Assembly (NCBI GenBank): GCA_011053055.1
Contig: DRHT01000032.1
Location: 62,001 to 126,000 of the forward strand
Reading direction: 5' to 3'
DNA from: Halopseudomonas sabulinigri
Lineage (GTDB): Bacteria > Pseudomonadota > Gammaproteobacteria > Pseudomonadales > Pseudomonadaceae
Length of the DNA stretch: 64,000 nucleotides
The position numbers and the translations under genes were made by a program. Below are positions 35,398 to 45,574 of this stretch, one piece after another; positions within the stretch are counted from its first letter, which is position 1, and each line of letters starts with the position of its first letter. The notes beneath the pieces were generated by a model. It saw nothing but the letters and a program-made list of their open reading frames with translations, did no database searches and was not told where the DNA came from.

Positions 35398-35839
35398 TCC
35401 CGGTTCCCCTTTATTGTTTTTATCACTCACCAGGCACACGAGGACATCTTTACACTGCGACTTTTGGTCGCTGCAAAGTTGATGGACCAGAGTCAGCAAG
35501 CAGCTGAGAATGCCACTAACAATTCTCCGGTCAGTACCCCCAATGGCTACCGGACGTATTCGAGTATAGACCCAGAGCCGGGCTTGGCAATGTTGCCACG
35601 GGTTATTTTTTTACCTGATTGGGTGACTGGCGAAGATAGCCAAAGGCCGCTATAAAACGTCTCAGTCACCACGCTTTGTGGCAAAGTGGATTTCTATTGC
35701 TGCGTTATTGCAAATAATTCTAATGCCTCATGGTGAGTCACTTTGACGAATTGGCATGTGTTTGCTAGCTTGAGCTGCATCTTATTTGACTCCCAGGCTC
35801 ATTTTTTCAGCATCTGGCTGTCGTTGTGGAGAAAAATAC
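35398..35839. other. Divergent intergenic region upstream of the cox operon
   Basis: About 440 bp between coxB and the plus-strand gene at 35840. Promoters for both are expected here. I recognised no operator, RNA or further gene. Confidence 0.45.
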
Positions 35840-36481
35840 ATGAACACGTTGGCTTTGAAGCGCCAAGTTGAATTGGCGGTAAACCAAGAGGCTGCGCAGC
35901 AGCGTTTGCGTGGCTGGCTGGCTGAGCGCTTGCCTGATCTGCATCCGGCCATTCGTATTGAAGACGATGGTGTTGATACGCTCTTCAACTTTGTTACGGC
36001 CTATGTTGAGCAGGTTCCCGATGTACTGGATGCCGCAGCGGCTGTGGCTGAAGCGGCGCAAATGCGCGACCGTCTCCTGCCGGTGCTGAAGGTGGCGGAA
36101 GCTTTCTTTTTGCAGCCGCCGGACCTACCGGAAGAGCATCAAGGGCTCCTTGCACTGCTGGATGAGGCTTATCTGGCGCATCGCCTGGTTGAGGAAGTAA
36201 ACGATCGTTACCTCGCGCACGGGGGCGAGGCCTTGATCCCGATGGACACCACACGTGCCAATCTGATCGTGCATCAGCTATTGGGAGATGAGTTTGCCAA
36301 TCAGCTGGATACGGCGGTAGACGCAGCGGTCAGCGGTTTATTGCCGACAGATGCTTTTAGCTCGGATAACTTTCAGACCTATATATCGCAGCAAGCGCAG
36401 GCGGGTAGCGAACTCTGGCATCAGTGGCCCTGCATGAGCGAGCAGTTGGGGATTGGCATTGAGTGGCGCGGCGCCGCTTAA
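35840..36481 (+). CDS. Conserved hypothetical cytosolic protein
   Basis: A 213-residue acidic, largely helical protein without signal peptide or membrane segment. GGAG lies 9 bases before the ATG; the frame is open 18 codons upstream. Repeated LxxLLDEAYLAHRLVEEVNDRYL-type helices suggest an all-alpha bundle. I do not recognise a family with an assigned function. It converges with the YheV-like gene. Confidence 0.7.
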   Translation: MNTLALKRQVELAVNQEAAQQRLRGWLAERLPDLHPAIRIEDDGVDTLFNFVTAYVEQVPDVLDAAAAVAEAAQMRDRLLPVLKVAEAFFLQPPDLPEEHQGLLALLDEAYLAHRLVEEVNDRYLAHGGEALIPMDTTRANLIVHQLLGDEFANQLDTAVDAAVSGLLPTDAFSSDNFQTYISQQAQAGSELWHQWPCMSEQLGIGIEWRGAA

Positions 36482-36497
36482 ACGGCGCCAGTGCGGC

Positions 36498-36764
36498 TCA
36501 CTCAGGCTTTTTTTTCAAGCGAGGATTGGGGAAGAATTGCACTGTCTGTGTGGACGGTTTGGCCGCTTTGGGTTTGGCTGCATTGACCCGGGTGCTCAGC
36601 TCGCTGGGCACCGAGTTGCCGCGCTCATCCAGCGTGTCGGCGTAACCGCATTCTACGCAATCACGGTGCGGCACCCCTTCCACGTCAAACATCCGTATGG
36701 TGTCCATGGTACTGCACGCCGGGCAGACAGCCCCGGCGATAAACCGTTTAACCGGCTGGCTCAT
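36498..36764 (-). CDS. YheV-like putative zinc-ribbon protein (DUF2387)
   Basis: An 88-residue protein with two CxxC knuckles, CPACSTMDTIRMF and DCVECGYADTL, matching the YheV family often found downstream of prlC. The tail is basic (PNPRLKKKPE). It overlaps the prlC stop by 4 bp and is cotranscribed with it. Function unknown. Confidence 0.85.
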   Translation of the reverse strand: MSQPVKRFIAGAVCPACSTMDTIRMFDVEGVPHRDCVECGYADTLDERGNSVPSELSTRVNAAKPKAAKPSTQTVQFFPNPRLKKKPE

Positions 36765-38803
36765 GCCGCCTCCCCGGAGAGGCCGAGATGGCGCAATAGC
36801 GGGTCGATAGAGGGCTCGCGTCCTCGGAAAGCCACAAACAGCGCCATGGGCGCCTCACTGCCGCCGCGTGCGAGAATATTGTCGCGGAAAGCACGGCCTG
36901 TAGCTTCGTTCAACACGCCCTCTTCCTCAAAGCGTGAAAAGGCATCTGATGAAAGCACTTCGGCCCATTTGTAGCTGTAATAGCCCGCTGCATAACCGCC
37001 CGCAAAGATGTGGCTAAAACCATTCTGGAATCGGTTGAAAGCAGGCGCGCGCATTACTGACGTCTCGTCACGTACTTTGTCTAACACCTGTTGCGGGCTC
37101 AGTTCGGGTTGCTTGCGCACATGCAGTTCAAAATCAAACAGTGAGAGCTCAACCTGCCTCAGCATGCCCATGCCAGACTGGAAATTCTTGGCTGCGAGCA
37201 TCTTGTCGAGCAACTCTTGTGGCAGAGGCTCGCCGGTCTCAAAGTGGCCGGAAATCAGCGCCAGCCCCTCAGGCTCCCAGCACCAGTTCTCCATGAACTG
37301 GCTGGGCAGCTCGACCGCATCCCAAGCCACGCCATTGATGCCACTGGCGGAGGCGTAATCGACGCGGGTTAGCAGGTGATGCAGGCCGTGACCGAATTCG
37401 TGGAACAGCGTGGTGGCTTCATCGTGGGTCAACAGCGCAGGTTTGCCGCCGGCAGGTGGAGTGAAGTTGCACACCAGGTAGGCGATGGGTCGTTGCAGTT
37501 CTCCGTTGGGCAATAGGCGGCGATCACGACAGCCGTCCATCCAGGCGCCGCCGCGCTTGCTTGAGCGGGCATAAAGATCAAGGAAGAAACGGCCAATCAC
37601 CTCGCCGTTTTCGGTTACTTCAAACAGCCGCGCATCAGCGTGCCAGCGGTCGAACTGCTCCACTTCACGTAGCTCAATGCCGTACAGTTTCTGGACTACG
37701 CCAAACATGCCTTTGATCACGGTATTGACCGGGAAATAAGGGCGCAGCACTTCCTGCGAAATCGCGTAGCGGTGTTGGCGCAGTTTCTCGGAGTAGAAAC
37801 CGGCATCCCAGGGTTGCAAGTCATTGCAGCCCTGCTCGGCAGCGAAAGCCCGCAGCGCCGCAAGATCCTCTTCAGCGTAACTTTTGCTGCGCTGGCCAAG
37901 GTCTCGCAGAAAGCCAAGCACCTGCTCGGTACTGTCGGCCATTTTGGTGGCTAATGAGAGCTCGGCGTAGTTGGCAAAGCCAAGCAGCTCGGCTAGTTCC
38001 TGGCGCAGCGCCAGGATCTCAACGATGATGGGGCTGTTATCCAGCTTGCCAGCATGGGGGCCCTGATCGGAAGCGCGCGTGCAGAACGCGGTATAAACCT
38101 CTTCACGCAGGGCGCGGTCGTTGGCGTAAGTCATTACTGCATAGTAACTGGGGAAGTCCAAGGTGATGAGCCAGCCTTCCAGCTCGCGCGCCTCAGCGGC
38201 CTGTTTGGCCTGTTCCAGCGCGGAGTCGGGTAAGCCGTCCAGCGCTGCGACATCCTTGATTTCTTTGCTCCAGGCCTGAGTAGCGTCCAGTACCTGGTTG
38301 GAGAATGTGCTTTGCAGCTCGGACAGGCGCATCTGCAATTCGCCGTAGCGGCTCTGCTGCGCCGGTGGCAGCGCAATACCGGACAAACGGAAGTCGCGCA
38401 GGGCGTGCTCAATGATAGTTTGTTGAGCTTTATCCAGGCTGGCGAATTCAGTGCTGCCGGCCAATTGCTGGTAGGCCTCGAACAGGGCCTGGTTTTGCCC
38501 TAACTCGGTAAAGTATTGGCTAAGCAGCGGCAGGCAACTTTCATAAGCTTCGCGCATTTCGGCGCTGTTCATTACGGCGTTCAGGTGGCTGACCGGTGAC
38601 CAGGCGCGCGACAGTTTTTCGCCCATGTCGTCTAACGGCTCAACCAGGTTAGACCAGCTCCATTGGGCCGGAGGCGCTGCCAGCAGCGCATCCACTTGGG
38701 CACGGCTATCGGCCAAGACCTGCTCGACAGCAGGCTTGACGTGCTCTGCGCGAATGGCGCTGAAGGGCGGCAGGTCATAGTTTTGCAGTAGCGGGTTGGA
38801 CAT
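36761..38803 (-). CDS. prlC: Oligopeptidase A (M3 metallopeptidase)
   Basis: A 680-residue cytosolic zinc peptidase that degrades short peptides, including cleaved signal peptides. The zinc motif HEFGHGLHHLL lies near residue 465, with downstream VELPSQFMENWCWEPEGL supplying the third ligand Glu. The start ATG at 38803 has AGGAAG seven bases upstream. The frame is open 15 codons further. Confidence 0.96.
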   Translation of the reverse strand: MSNPLLQNYDLPPFSAIRAEHVKPAVEQVLADSRAQVDALLAAPPAQWSWSNLVEPLDDMGEKLSRAWSPVSHLNAVMNSAEMREAYESCLPLLSQYFTELGQNQALFEAYQQLAGSTEFASLDKAQQTIIEHALRDFRLSGIALPPAQQSRYGELQMRLSELQSTFSNQVLDATQAWSKEIKDVAALDGLPDSALEQAKQAAEARELEGWLITLDFPSYYAVMTYANDRALREEVYTAFCTRASDQGPHAGKLDNSPIIVEILALRQELAELLGFANYAELSLATKMADSTEQVLGFLRDLGQRSKSYAEEDLAALRAFAAEQGCNDLQPWDAGFYSEKLRQHRYAISQEVLRPYFPVNTVIKGMFGVVQKLYGIELREVEQFDRWHADARLFEVTENGEVIGRFFLDLYARSSKRGGAWMDGCRDRRLLPNGELQRPIAYLVCNFTPPAGGKPALLTHDEATTLFHEFGHGLHHLLTRVDYASASGINGVAWDAVELPSQFMENWCWEPEGLALISGHFETGEPLPQELLDKMLAAKNFQSGMGMLRQVELSLFDFELHVRKQPELSPQQVLDKVRDETSVMRAPAFNRFQNGFSHIFAGGYAAGYYSYKWAEVLSSDAFSRFEEEGVLNEATGRAFRDNILARGGSEAPMALFVAFRGREPSIDPLLRHLGLSGEAA

Positions 38804-38976
38804 TGATAGCTTCCTGATTGGACAGTGGTGGCGTTCGACGGCCATCATATTAAATCGGTGCAGGGCGAGGCGACCAGATGGTCGACCAAACCTGTCATTA
38901 ACAATGATCTATGGGCTGGGCTGCGTCATTTCAAGGCGTAGAGTTTCAGGTAGACAGGCAAATTGAGGTTACCAGC

Positions 38977-39519
38977 ATGAATGTGAGGCCCTTTGGCGAG
39001 AAGATTCCGCAGCTTGGACAAGGCGTGTTTGTCGATCCTTCTGCTGTGGTCTTGGGTGATGTAGTCTTGGGCCACGATTGTTCGGTGTGGCCGGCGACGG
39101 TAATTCGCGGCGACATGCTGCACATTCGCATCGGTTCACGCACCAGCATCCAGGACGGTAGCGTGCTGCACATCACCCATGCCGGCCCCTTCAATCCTGA
39201 TGGTTATCCGTTGTTGATTGGCGATGAGGTTACTGTTGGGCACAAGGTACTGCTGCACGGCTGCAGCATCGGCAACCGGGTATTGATTGGCATGGGCAGC
39301 ATCGTGATGGATGGCGCGGTGGTAGAGGATGAGGTGATTGTTGGTGCCGGTAGTCTGGTGCCTGCTAACCGCACCTTGGTGAGCGGCTATCTCTACGTCG
39401 GCAGCCCCGCACGTCAAGTACGCGCGCTAACCGAGAAAGAAAAAGCGTTTTTCAGCTACTCCGCCGACAACTATGTGCGGCTCAAGGATCAGCACTTGCT
39501 CGAAGGTTGGGCTGGCTAG
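38977..39519 (+). CDS. Gamma-class carbonic anhydrase-like hexapeptide protein
   Basis: A 180-residue left-handed beta-helix protein of the YrdA/CaiE type. Hexapeptide turns run from VFVDPSAVVLGDVVLGHDCSVWP through GAGSLVPANRTLV. Metal-binding histidines are in LHITHAG and VTVGHKVLLHGCSIG. Enzymatic carbonic anhydrase activity is not certain for this subgroup. GAGG precedes the ATG at 38977. It is divergent from prlC. Confidence 0.9.
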   Translation: MNVRPFGEKIPQLGQGVFVDPSAVVLGDVVLGHDCSVWPATVIRGDMLHIRIGSRTSIQDGSVLHITHAGPFNPDGYPLLIGDEVTVGHKVLLHGCSIGNRVLIGMGSIVMDGAVVEDEVIVGAGSLVPANRTLVSGYLYVGSPARQVRALTEKEKAFFSYSADNYVRLKDQHLLEGWAG

Positions 39520-39571
39520 TTGGCGGTTCGACACTACACTACGTGGGTTAAAAACCCAGCAGGCGAGGGAT

Positions 39572-40657
39572 ATGCCCCCCAAATTCAGAACGCAAGATAG
39601 TGAGGCCCGTGCTACCGCGCGCAGTGCGCTTGGTGATGCTGATCAGCGTGCCCTGTTGCGTTTGGTATTCCTGTCCACGGGATTAACCTTGTGTTGCTTT
39701 GCCATGCTGCAGTTAAGCAATCACAACCTGTTACTGGCGCTAGCGGAAATAACCGCCGGCCTGCTGTTGCTCTGGGGTGGCTGGAAGATAGTCGAGGTGC
39801 GCGATCTCAGACCCTGGACCTATCTTTATCTGTTACCTACTTTTTGCTTCCTGCTTTACATCATGGTGATGCCGGACGCGTCGCAGACTGCATTCGTGTG
39901 GATATATCTCGTGCCCATCATGTCTTATTTGCTGCTGGGGCGCACCGCAGGCTTCCTGTTGGCAGCGCCCTTCGTGATGTTGGCCGCAGCACTCTATGTC
40001 TGGCGTTATGCCGAGATTCGCGAAGCCGCAGGTTTGATCGACCTAGGCAATGCGATGCTCTGCGGGGCTCTGTTGATGCTTTTTGTGCACATTTATGAAT
40101 CGCGCCGCGCGTCGGCACAACGGATTCTTGAACGCGTAGCGGAAACCGACGCCCTGACTGGTGTCCTCAATCGCGGGCGTTTTCAGCAGCTGTTTACGCA
40201 GGCCGCGCAAGAGGCTGCGCGGAGTCATCAAGCGTTTTGTCTGGTACTGCTGGATGTTGATCACTTCAAACAGGTAAATGACAGTTGGGGGCACGTGGTG
40301 GGTGATCGCGCCCTGCAGCACTTGTGTACTGTGCTGCAGCAACGCTTGCGAGTGACCGACCACCTTGGTCGTTTGGGTGGCGAAGAATTCGGTCTGCTAC
40401 TGTTAAACACAGACCTGGCGGCAGGGGCTACGTTGGTTGAAGACTTACGGCAGCAGTTGTTTGATCGGCCGCTGGCGGTCAACGGCATGCGCGTGCCGTT
40501 ATCGGCTACCTTTGGTGTAGTGCAGTGGCCAGCAGACGGCGCAGATCCTGAAGCACTGTATCGCTGTGCCGATCAGCGGCTATACCGGGGCAAAGCCTAC
40601 GGCCGCAACCGAGTGGTCAGTGCGGGAGCTGGGCTAGCAGTCAGCGATATCGGCTGA
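39572..40657 (+). CDS. Membrane-bound GGDEF diguanylate cyclase
   Basis: A 361-residue protein. About six transmembrane helices (residues 30-190) form an input module of hydrophobic segments, then comes a GGDEF domain (about 200-350) with intact LDVDHFKQVNDSWGH and LGGEEFGLLL. It should make c-di-GMP in response to an unknown membrane or ligand cue. It is 52 bp after the carbonic anhydrase gene. Confidence 0.9.
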   Translation: MPPKFRTQDSEARATARSALGDADQRALLRLVFLSTGLTLCCFAMLQLSNHNLLLALAEITAGLLLLWGGWKIVEVRDLRPWTYLYLLPTFCFLLYIMVMPDASQTAFVWIYLVPIMSYLLLGRTAGFLLAAPFVMLAAALYVWRYAEIREAAGLIDLGNAMLCGALLMLFVHIYESRRASAQRILERVAETDALTGVLNRGRFQQLFTQAAQEAARSHQAFCLVLLDVDHFKQVNDSWGHVVGDRALQHLCTVLQQRLRVTDHLGRLGGEEFGLLLLNTDLAAGATLVEDLRQQLFDRPLAVNGMRVPLSATFGVVQWPADGADPEALYRCADQRLYRGKAYGRNRVVSAGAGLAVSDIG

Positions 40658-40813
40658 CGGTTGGATACTAGCCGACGTTTCGGCTTGCCAATTGGCAAAC
40701 AATCAGTGCGATGAATAGTGCATTCGAAGGGCATGACTTGTCGTCTTGCTGGTTTATGATCGGCGAGTTCGCGGCAATCTGTCCGCCCATACACCTGATA
40801 GCGAGAGGCAATC

Positions 40814-41836
40814 ATGTCTGCCCATACTAATCGTAAAGTGGTACTCAACCAGCGTCCTCAAGGCGAAATCAAGGATGGCGATCTGGTCATCAAAGAAGAG
40901 CCGGTACGTGCGTTGAAAGATGGCGAAGTGCTGCTTCAGACTCTGTGGCTGTCCCTGGATCCTTACATGCGTCCACGCATGAACGACAGCAAAGGCTATA
41001 TGGACCCGATTGAAATCGGCGCGCCTATCGTCGGTGAGAGCATCGGCCGCGTAGTTGAAAGCAAGTCCGACAAATACAGCGTTGGCGATCTGGTCACCGT
41101 GTATTCCGGCTGGCAGGAATACTTCATCATTGCTGGTGACGCGCCTATGGTCTACAAGATCAAAGATCAGGGCGCTCCACTGCAGGCGTATCTTGGCGTC
41201 GCGGGCATGCCTGGGCGCACTGGCTATTGCGGCCTGATGTACGTGGGTAAGCCTAAAGCTGGCGAGACTGTTGTCGTTGCTGCGGCTTCCGGTCCAGTCG
41301 GTACCGTAGTTGGTCAGACTGCCAAGAAAGAAGGCTGCCACGTAGTGGGTATCGCCGGTGGTCCAGACAAGTGCCGCTATGTGGTTGAAGAGCTGGGCTT
41401 TGACGCTTGTATCGATTACAAAGCCGGTAACCTGGACGCTGATCTGGCTGCTGCCTGCCCTAAAGGCATCGACGTTTACTTTGAAAACGTCGGTGGTGAG
41501 GTTGCCAAGGCGGTTGCCAAGCTGATCAATCCAGGTGCTCGCGTGCCGATTTGCGGTTACGTTTCGGCTTACAACGCTGAAGACCAAAGCAAGATTGAAA
41601 CGCCGTTCCACATCTTTGGCGCACTTGATCCAAAGCCGGAGCATCGTTTCTTCCTGGTCACCGAATGGCAGGACAAGCATCAGGAAATCACTGCGCTGCT
41701 GGCTGGCCAGGTTGCTTCCGGTGAGCTGAAGTACAGTGAAACCGTTGCTGAAGGTCTGGATAACGCAGTTGAAGCCTTCAAAGGCATGCTCAACGGCAAG
41801 AACTTCGGTAAGCAATTGGTCAAAATTGCTGACTGA
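40814..41836 (+). CDS. NADP-dependent medium-chain oxidoreductase (CurA/PTGR type)
   Basis: A 340-residue zinc-free MDR enzyme resembling curcumin reductase CurA and leukotriene B4 12-hydroxydehydrogenases. Markers are WLSLDPYMRPRM, YVGKPKAGETVVVAAASGPVGTVVGQ with the NADPH site, and GIDVYFENVGGEV. It reduces alpha,beta-unsaturated carbonyls. Codon use is strongly biased to CTG, GGC/GGT and AAG/AAA, unlike its neighbours, which suggests high expression. It is an isolated transcription unit with a terminator. Confidence 0.92.
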   Translation: MSAHTNRKVVLNQRPQGEIKDGDLVIKEEPVRALKDGEVLLQTLWLSLDPYMRPRMNDSKGYMDPIEIGAPIVGESIGRVVESKSDKYSVGDLVTVYSGWQEYFIIAGDAPMVYKIKDQGAPLQAYLGVAGMPGRTGYCGLMYVGKPKAGETVVVAAASGPVGTVVGQTAKKEGCHVVGIAGGPDKCRYVVEELGFDACIDYKAGNLDADLAAACPKGIDVYFENVGGEVAKAVAKLINPGARVPICGYVSAYNAEDQSKIETPFHIFGALDPKPEHRFFLVTEWQDKHQEITALLAGQVASGELKYSETVAEGLDNAVEAFKGMLNGKNFGKQLVKIAD

Positions 41837-41854
41837 TTTGCCCGCTTTTGACGT

Positions 41855-41888
41855 TCACCGGGCGGCCTAAAGGTCGCTCGGTGATTTA
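41855..41888 (+). terminator. Hairpin after the oxidoreductase gene
   Basis: TCACCGGGCGGCC (41855-41867) and GGTCGCTCGGTGA (41872-41884) pair with two G-U wobbles around TAAA, followed by TTTAAATTTT. The stem is 19 bp after the stop codon. Confidence 0.7.
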
Positions 41889-42135
41889 AATTTTGGTTAT
41901 TTGCAGTTAATTCCCGCCTACCCTCTTCTTTCCTTGATTGACCTTCTTCTCGCGCGTTGCTGTTTTATGGCAGCGAGTTGCTGTCGTTTCGACACCTTTT
42001 GGTACAAAACCTGCATCGTTTGCACCGTCCTGAGCCATGTGGGCTTTTTTTGTGCTGCGTGCGCTCGAAAATAGAGCGCTGACACAATTAACGCGCTATC
42101 AAAGTGCCAGTTTCGGATCGGATCAGGTATCGACT

Positions 42136-45100
42136 ATGCCCGTGTCTATGATTGATGTTCTGTGGCTTGTGCTCTGTGCTGGGCTGGTATTCAACATGCA
42201 GATCGGCTTCCTCTGTCTGGAGTCGGGTCTGACTCGCAGCAAGAACGCGATCAACGTGGCGGTCAAAAACATGGCCGACCTCGGCGTTGCCGTGTTGCTC
42301 TATTGGCTCTTTGGTTTCAGCTTGATGTTCGGTGTTAGCGGTACCGGCCTGTTTGGCGAGGGCCTTACGATGCTCTCGTTCAACGAGACTTGGCCGGCGG
42401 CCTTCTTTTTGTTTCAGGCGATGTTTTGTACCACTGCGGCGACTATTGTTTCTGGCGCTGCGGCTGAACGTATGCGCTTTAGCGCCTATCTGCTGGTAAC
42501 CGCGATTGCTGCGGGTCTGATTTATCCATTTTTTGGTCACTGGGCATGGGGCGGTAGCTTTAGCGCAGGTGAAGGCTGGCTGGCCAGCCGAGGCTTTGTC
42601 GACTTTGCGGGCTCAACTGTGGTGCACGGTATCGGTGGCTGGATCGCATTGGCTGTCATCCTCATCCTGGGTCCGCGCCAGGGCCGCTATGAACAGGAGC
42701 GCGAAGGTCGCAGCATGCCCGGATCTAACCTTCCGCTGGCGATGCTCGGTGGGCTGATGTTGATGTTTGGCTGGTTTGGTTTTAATGGCGGCAGTGCGCT
42801 GGCGTTTGATGGCCGGGTGCCGGGGATTATTGCCAATACCGTGTTGGCGGCGATCGCCGGCACACTGGGGGGCATGGTGATGTCCTGGTTGCGCTGGCGG
42901 CTAGTGGACCCGGTCTATCCGCTCAATGGTTTGATCGCGGGCATGGTAGCGGTGACCGCCGGGGCGCATGTAGTGGATGCCGGGGCTGCGTTGCTGATCG
43001 GGCTGGGTGGCGCGGTGGTGATGTATCTGGCCGACCGACTGCTTACGCATCTGCGCATCGACGACGCAGTGGGTGCGGTGCCGGTGCATCTCGCAGCCGG
43101 TATTTGGGGCACGTTGGCGGTGGCCCTGTTTGGTGATCTGACATTGCTGGGCACGGGGCTGAGCCGCTGGGAGCAATTTGTTGCTCAGCTGGAAGGCGTA
43201 TTGATCGCTGCGCTTTGGGCCTTCGGTTTGACCTGGATCTTGCTGCGCGGCATCAACCGTTTCTGGCCAATGCGCGTCACGGCAGAGGCTGAGCGCGTGG
43301 GTTTGAATATCGCTGAGCATGGCGCGCGGACCGAGTTGATCGAGTTGCTGGAGGCCATGGCGGCGCACCAACACGCTGGTGACTTACAGCGTGATGTGCC
43401 GGTCGAGCCCTTTACTGAGGTGGGCCAGATTGCCGAGCAATATAACAAGGTAATTCGAGCGCTACGCCGCGCGGTTGGCATGACCCAAAGTATCATCCGA
43501 GATATCCGGGATGGCGTGGTGACCTGCAGCTCTGACGGCGTACTGGCGAGTTGTAATCCGGGCGCCGAGCGGCTGTTCGGCATGCCCGCAGGTGCTTTGA
43601 TTGGACAGCCGATAGGGCGCCTGGTCGCGGACCGTAGCTGGCAGGGTATGCCGCTGCCAGAAGCGGGCGGCGAGTTGATGCGCGAAGTACTGTTCAGTCG
43701 CAACGAGCATGATCAATTTGTGGCTGAGCTAACCGTCAGTCGCGGCGCTTTTGACGATGACGTTTACACCTGCATGATTCGAGACATAACCGAGCGCCGG
43801 CGCATTGAGCAACAGTTGTTTCAGGAGAAAATGCTGGCGCAGGTCACGCTGGCCTCGATTGGTGACGGCGTGATTACGACTGGCCCCGATGGTCGTATTC
43901 GGTATCTGAACCCGGTAGCGCAGCAACTAACCGGCTGGAATGATGAGGAGGCCGCCGGACGTTCCTTGGATGACGTTTACTGCCTGTACGATGAAACCAA
44001 CGATGAGCGATTAGGTAATCCGGTCACCGCGCTATTGCGACGTTACCGACAGGCGCTGGCCAGGCAGGAGGGCCCAATGTGTCAGTTGCGCCGGCGTGAT
44101 GGCAGCGAAGTGACCATTCAAGACGCCGTCGCGCCGATTCGCGATGCCGAAGGTCATATTATTGGTGCAGTGCTGACTTTTCGCGATGTCACGGTTAATC
44201 GCCGGCTGGCGCGTGAGCTGTCACATCAGGCCACGCACGATACCCTGACGGGATTGACCAACCGCAAAGAATTTGAGCGTCGGGTGGCGATGGCTTTGGC
44301 TAAGTTGCCGGCCGAGCGCAGTGAGCAGGTGCTCTGTTACATGGACCTGGATCAATTCAAAATCGTTAACGATACCTGTGGCCACGCCGCCGGTGACGAG
44401 CTGCTGCGTCAGCTTGCCAAGCTGTTTCAGTCCCATGTCCGCAGCAGCGATGTGCTGGCGCGTTTGGGTGGCGACGAGTTCGGTCTACTGCTCTCTGGTT
44501 GCTCGCTGGAGGAGGCGATCCCCATTGTGGATGGCATGCGCGCGCTGGTGGAGGAGTTTCGGTTCAGCTGGCAAGACAAGACTTTTGCCGTGGGGGTCAG
44601 CATTGGTCTAGTGCCGATTGAAGAGCAAATGGCGACCATGGACGTGCTGCTCAGCGCGGCAGACAGCGCCTGTTACGCGGCCAAGGAAGCGGGGCGCAAC
44701 CGTATTCATTTGTACCAGGCCGACGATGCACAGTTGCTCGAGCGGCGTGGTGAAATGCTTTGGGTTAACCGCCTACGCCAGGCCTTGGATGCGGACTTAT
44801 TCCGACTCTATGTGCAACCCATCCATTCGATCAGCCAGCAACAAGCCAAGCCTGGCTATGAAGTGCTGGTACGGATGCTCGGTGAAGACGGGCGGATAAT
44901 ACCTCCGGGGGCCTTTATGCCGGCTGCCGAGCGTTATGATTTATCGTCGGCCATCGACCGCTGGGTAGTGGGCAACTTTCTGGCTTGGGTGGGTGACTAC
45001 CACCGTCGGCGTGAGGGCGATATCGGTAACTACTCGATCAACTTATCGGCTGCGTCGCTGGTCGAAGAAAGCTTTCTGGGCTTTGTGCTGGAGGCCATTG

Positions 45101-45525
45101 AGCGCCACGCCGTACCACCGCAAAATATCTGTTTTGAAATCACCGAGACCAGCGCGATTGCCAATCTAGGCAAAGCCATCAGCTTTATGCAGCGACTTAA
45201 GGCTATTGGCTGCATGTTCGCATTGGATGACTTTGGCTCAGGGCTATCGTCGTTTGCCTATTTAAAATCGCTGCCGGTCGACTACCTGAAAATAGACGGC
45301 GTATTCGTCAAAGATATTGCCAACGATCCGATTGCCCGCGCCATGGTGTCGTCAATCAATACCATTGGGCACGAGATGGGGCTGGAAACCGTCGCCGAAT
45401 TTGTTGAAAGCGAGGCCATCCTGGATCAGCTGCGCGAGCTAGGTGTGGACTACGCGCAAGGCTACCATCTGGGCCGGCCGCAGCCGTTGAGTGAGCTGGA
45501 TGGTGTGCGGATGATGCCGCGCTGA
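42136..45525 (+). CDS. Amt ammonium transporter fused to PAS, GGDEF and EAL domains
   Basis: A 1129-residue single protein. Residues 1-370 are a full Amt with 11 helices. Key positions are kept: FQAMF (Phe gate), HWAWGGS (Trp), DFAGSTVVHG (first His, about 163), GWFGFNGGS (second Phe and Ser) and AVPVHLAAG (second His, about 317). Two PAS-like modules (about 445-685), a GGDEF domain with RLGGDEFGLLL (about 777) and an EAL domain with YEVLVRM, SINLSAASL, ITETSAI and DDFGSGLSS (about 880-1120) follow. I infer an ammonium sensor that sets c-di-GMP. The frame is open 33 codons upstream; MPVSMIDVLW at 42136 is the natural Amt start. Confidence 0.93.
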   Translation: MPVSMIDVLWLVLCAGLVFNMQIGFLCLESGLTRSKNAINVAVKNMADLGVAVLLYWLFGFSLMFGVSGTGLFGEGLTMLSFNETWPAAFFLFQAMFCTTAATIVSGAAAERMRFSAYLLVTAIAAGLIYPFFGHWAWGGSFSAGEGWLASRGFVDFAGSTVVHGIGGWIALAVILILGPRQGRYEQEREGRSMPGSNLPLAMLGGLMLMFGWFGFNGGSALAFDGRVPGIIANTVLAAIAGTLGGMVMSWLRWRLVDPVYPLNGLIAGMVAVTAGAHVVDAGAALLIGLGGAVVMYLADRLLTHLRIDDAVGAVPVHLAAGIWGTLAVALFGDLTLLGTGLSRWEQFVAQLEGVLIAALWAFGLTWILLRGINRFWPMRVTAEAERVGLNIAEHGARTELIELLEAMAAHQHAGDLQRDVPVEPFTEVGQIAEQYNKVIRALRRAVGMTQSIIRDIRDGVVTCSSDGVLASCNPGAERLFGMPAGALIGQPIGRLVADRSWQGMPLPEAGGELMREVLFSRNEHDQFVAELTVSRGAFDDDVYTCMIRDITERRRIEQQLFQEKMLAQVTLASIGDGVITTGPDGRIRYLNPVAQQLTGWNDEEAAGRSLDDVYCLYDETNDERLGNPVTALLRRYRQALARQEGPMCQLRRRDGSEVTIQDAVAPIRDAEGHIIGAVLTFRDVTVNRRLARELSHQATHDTLTGLTNRKEFERRVAMALAKLPAERSEQVLCYMDLDQFKIVNDTCGHAAGDELLRQLAKLFQSHVRSSDVLARLGGDEFGLLLSGCSLEEAIPIVDGMRALVEEFRFSWQDKTFAVGVSIGLVPIEEQMATMDVLLSAADSACYAAKEAGRNRIHLYQADDAQLLERRGEMLWVNRLRQALDADLFRLYVQPIHSISQQQAKPGYEVLVRMLGEDGRIIPPGAFMPAAERYDLSSAIDRWVVGNFLAWVGDYHRRREGDIGNYSINLSAASLVEESFLGFVLEAIERHAVPPQNICFEITETSAIANLGKAISFMQRLKAIGCMFALDDFGSGLSSFAYLKSLPVDYLKIDGVFVKDIANDPIARAMVSSINTIGHEMGLETVAEFVESEAILDQLRELGVDYAQGYHLGRPQPLSELDGVRMMPR

Positions 45526-45574
45526 GGTTGGGCTTCGACGTATTCCCACTGTCGTGAGTTTATAGCTCATTTCC

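Noticed and set aside
40754-41815. 353-codon open frame antisense to the NADP oxidoreductase
   Set aside because: It is the mirror of a highly codon-biased gene; the sense protein has clear MDR motifs and the antisense product none. No ribosome site.
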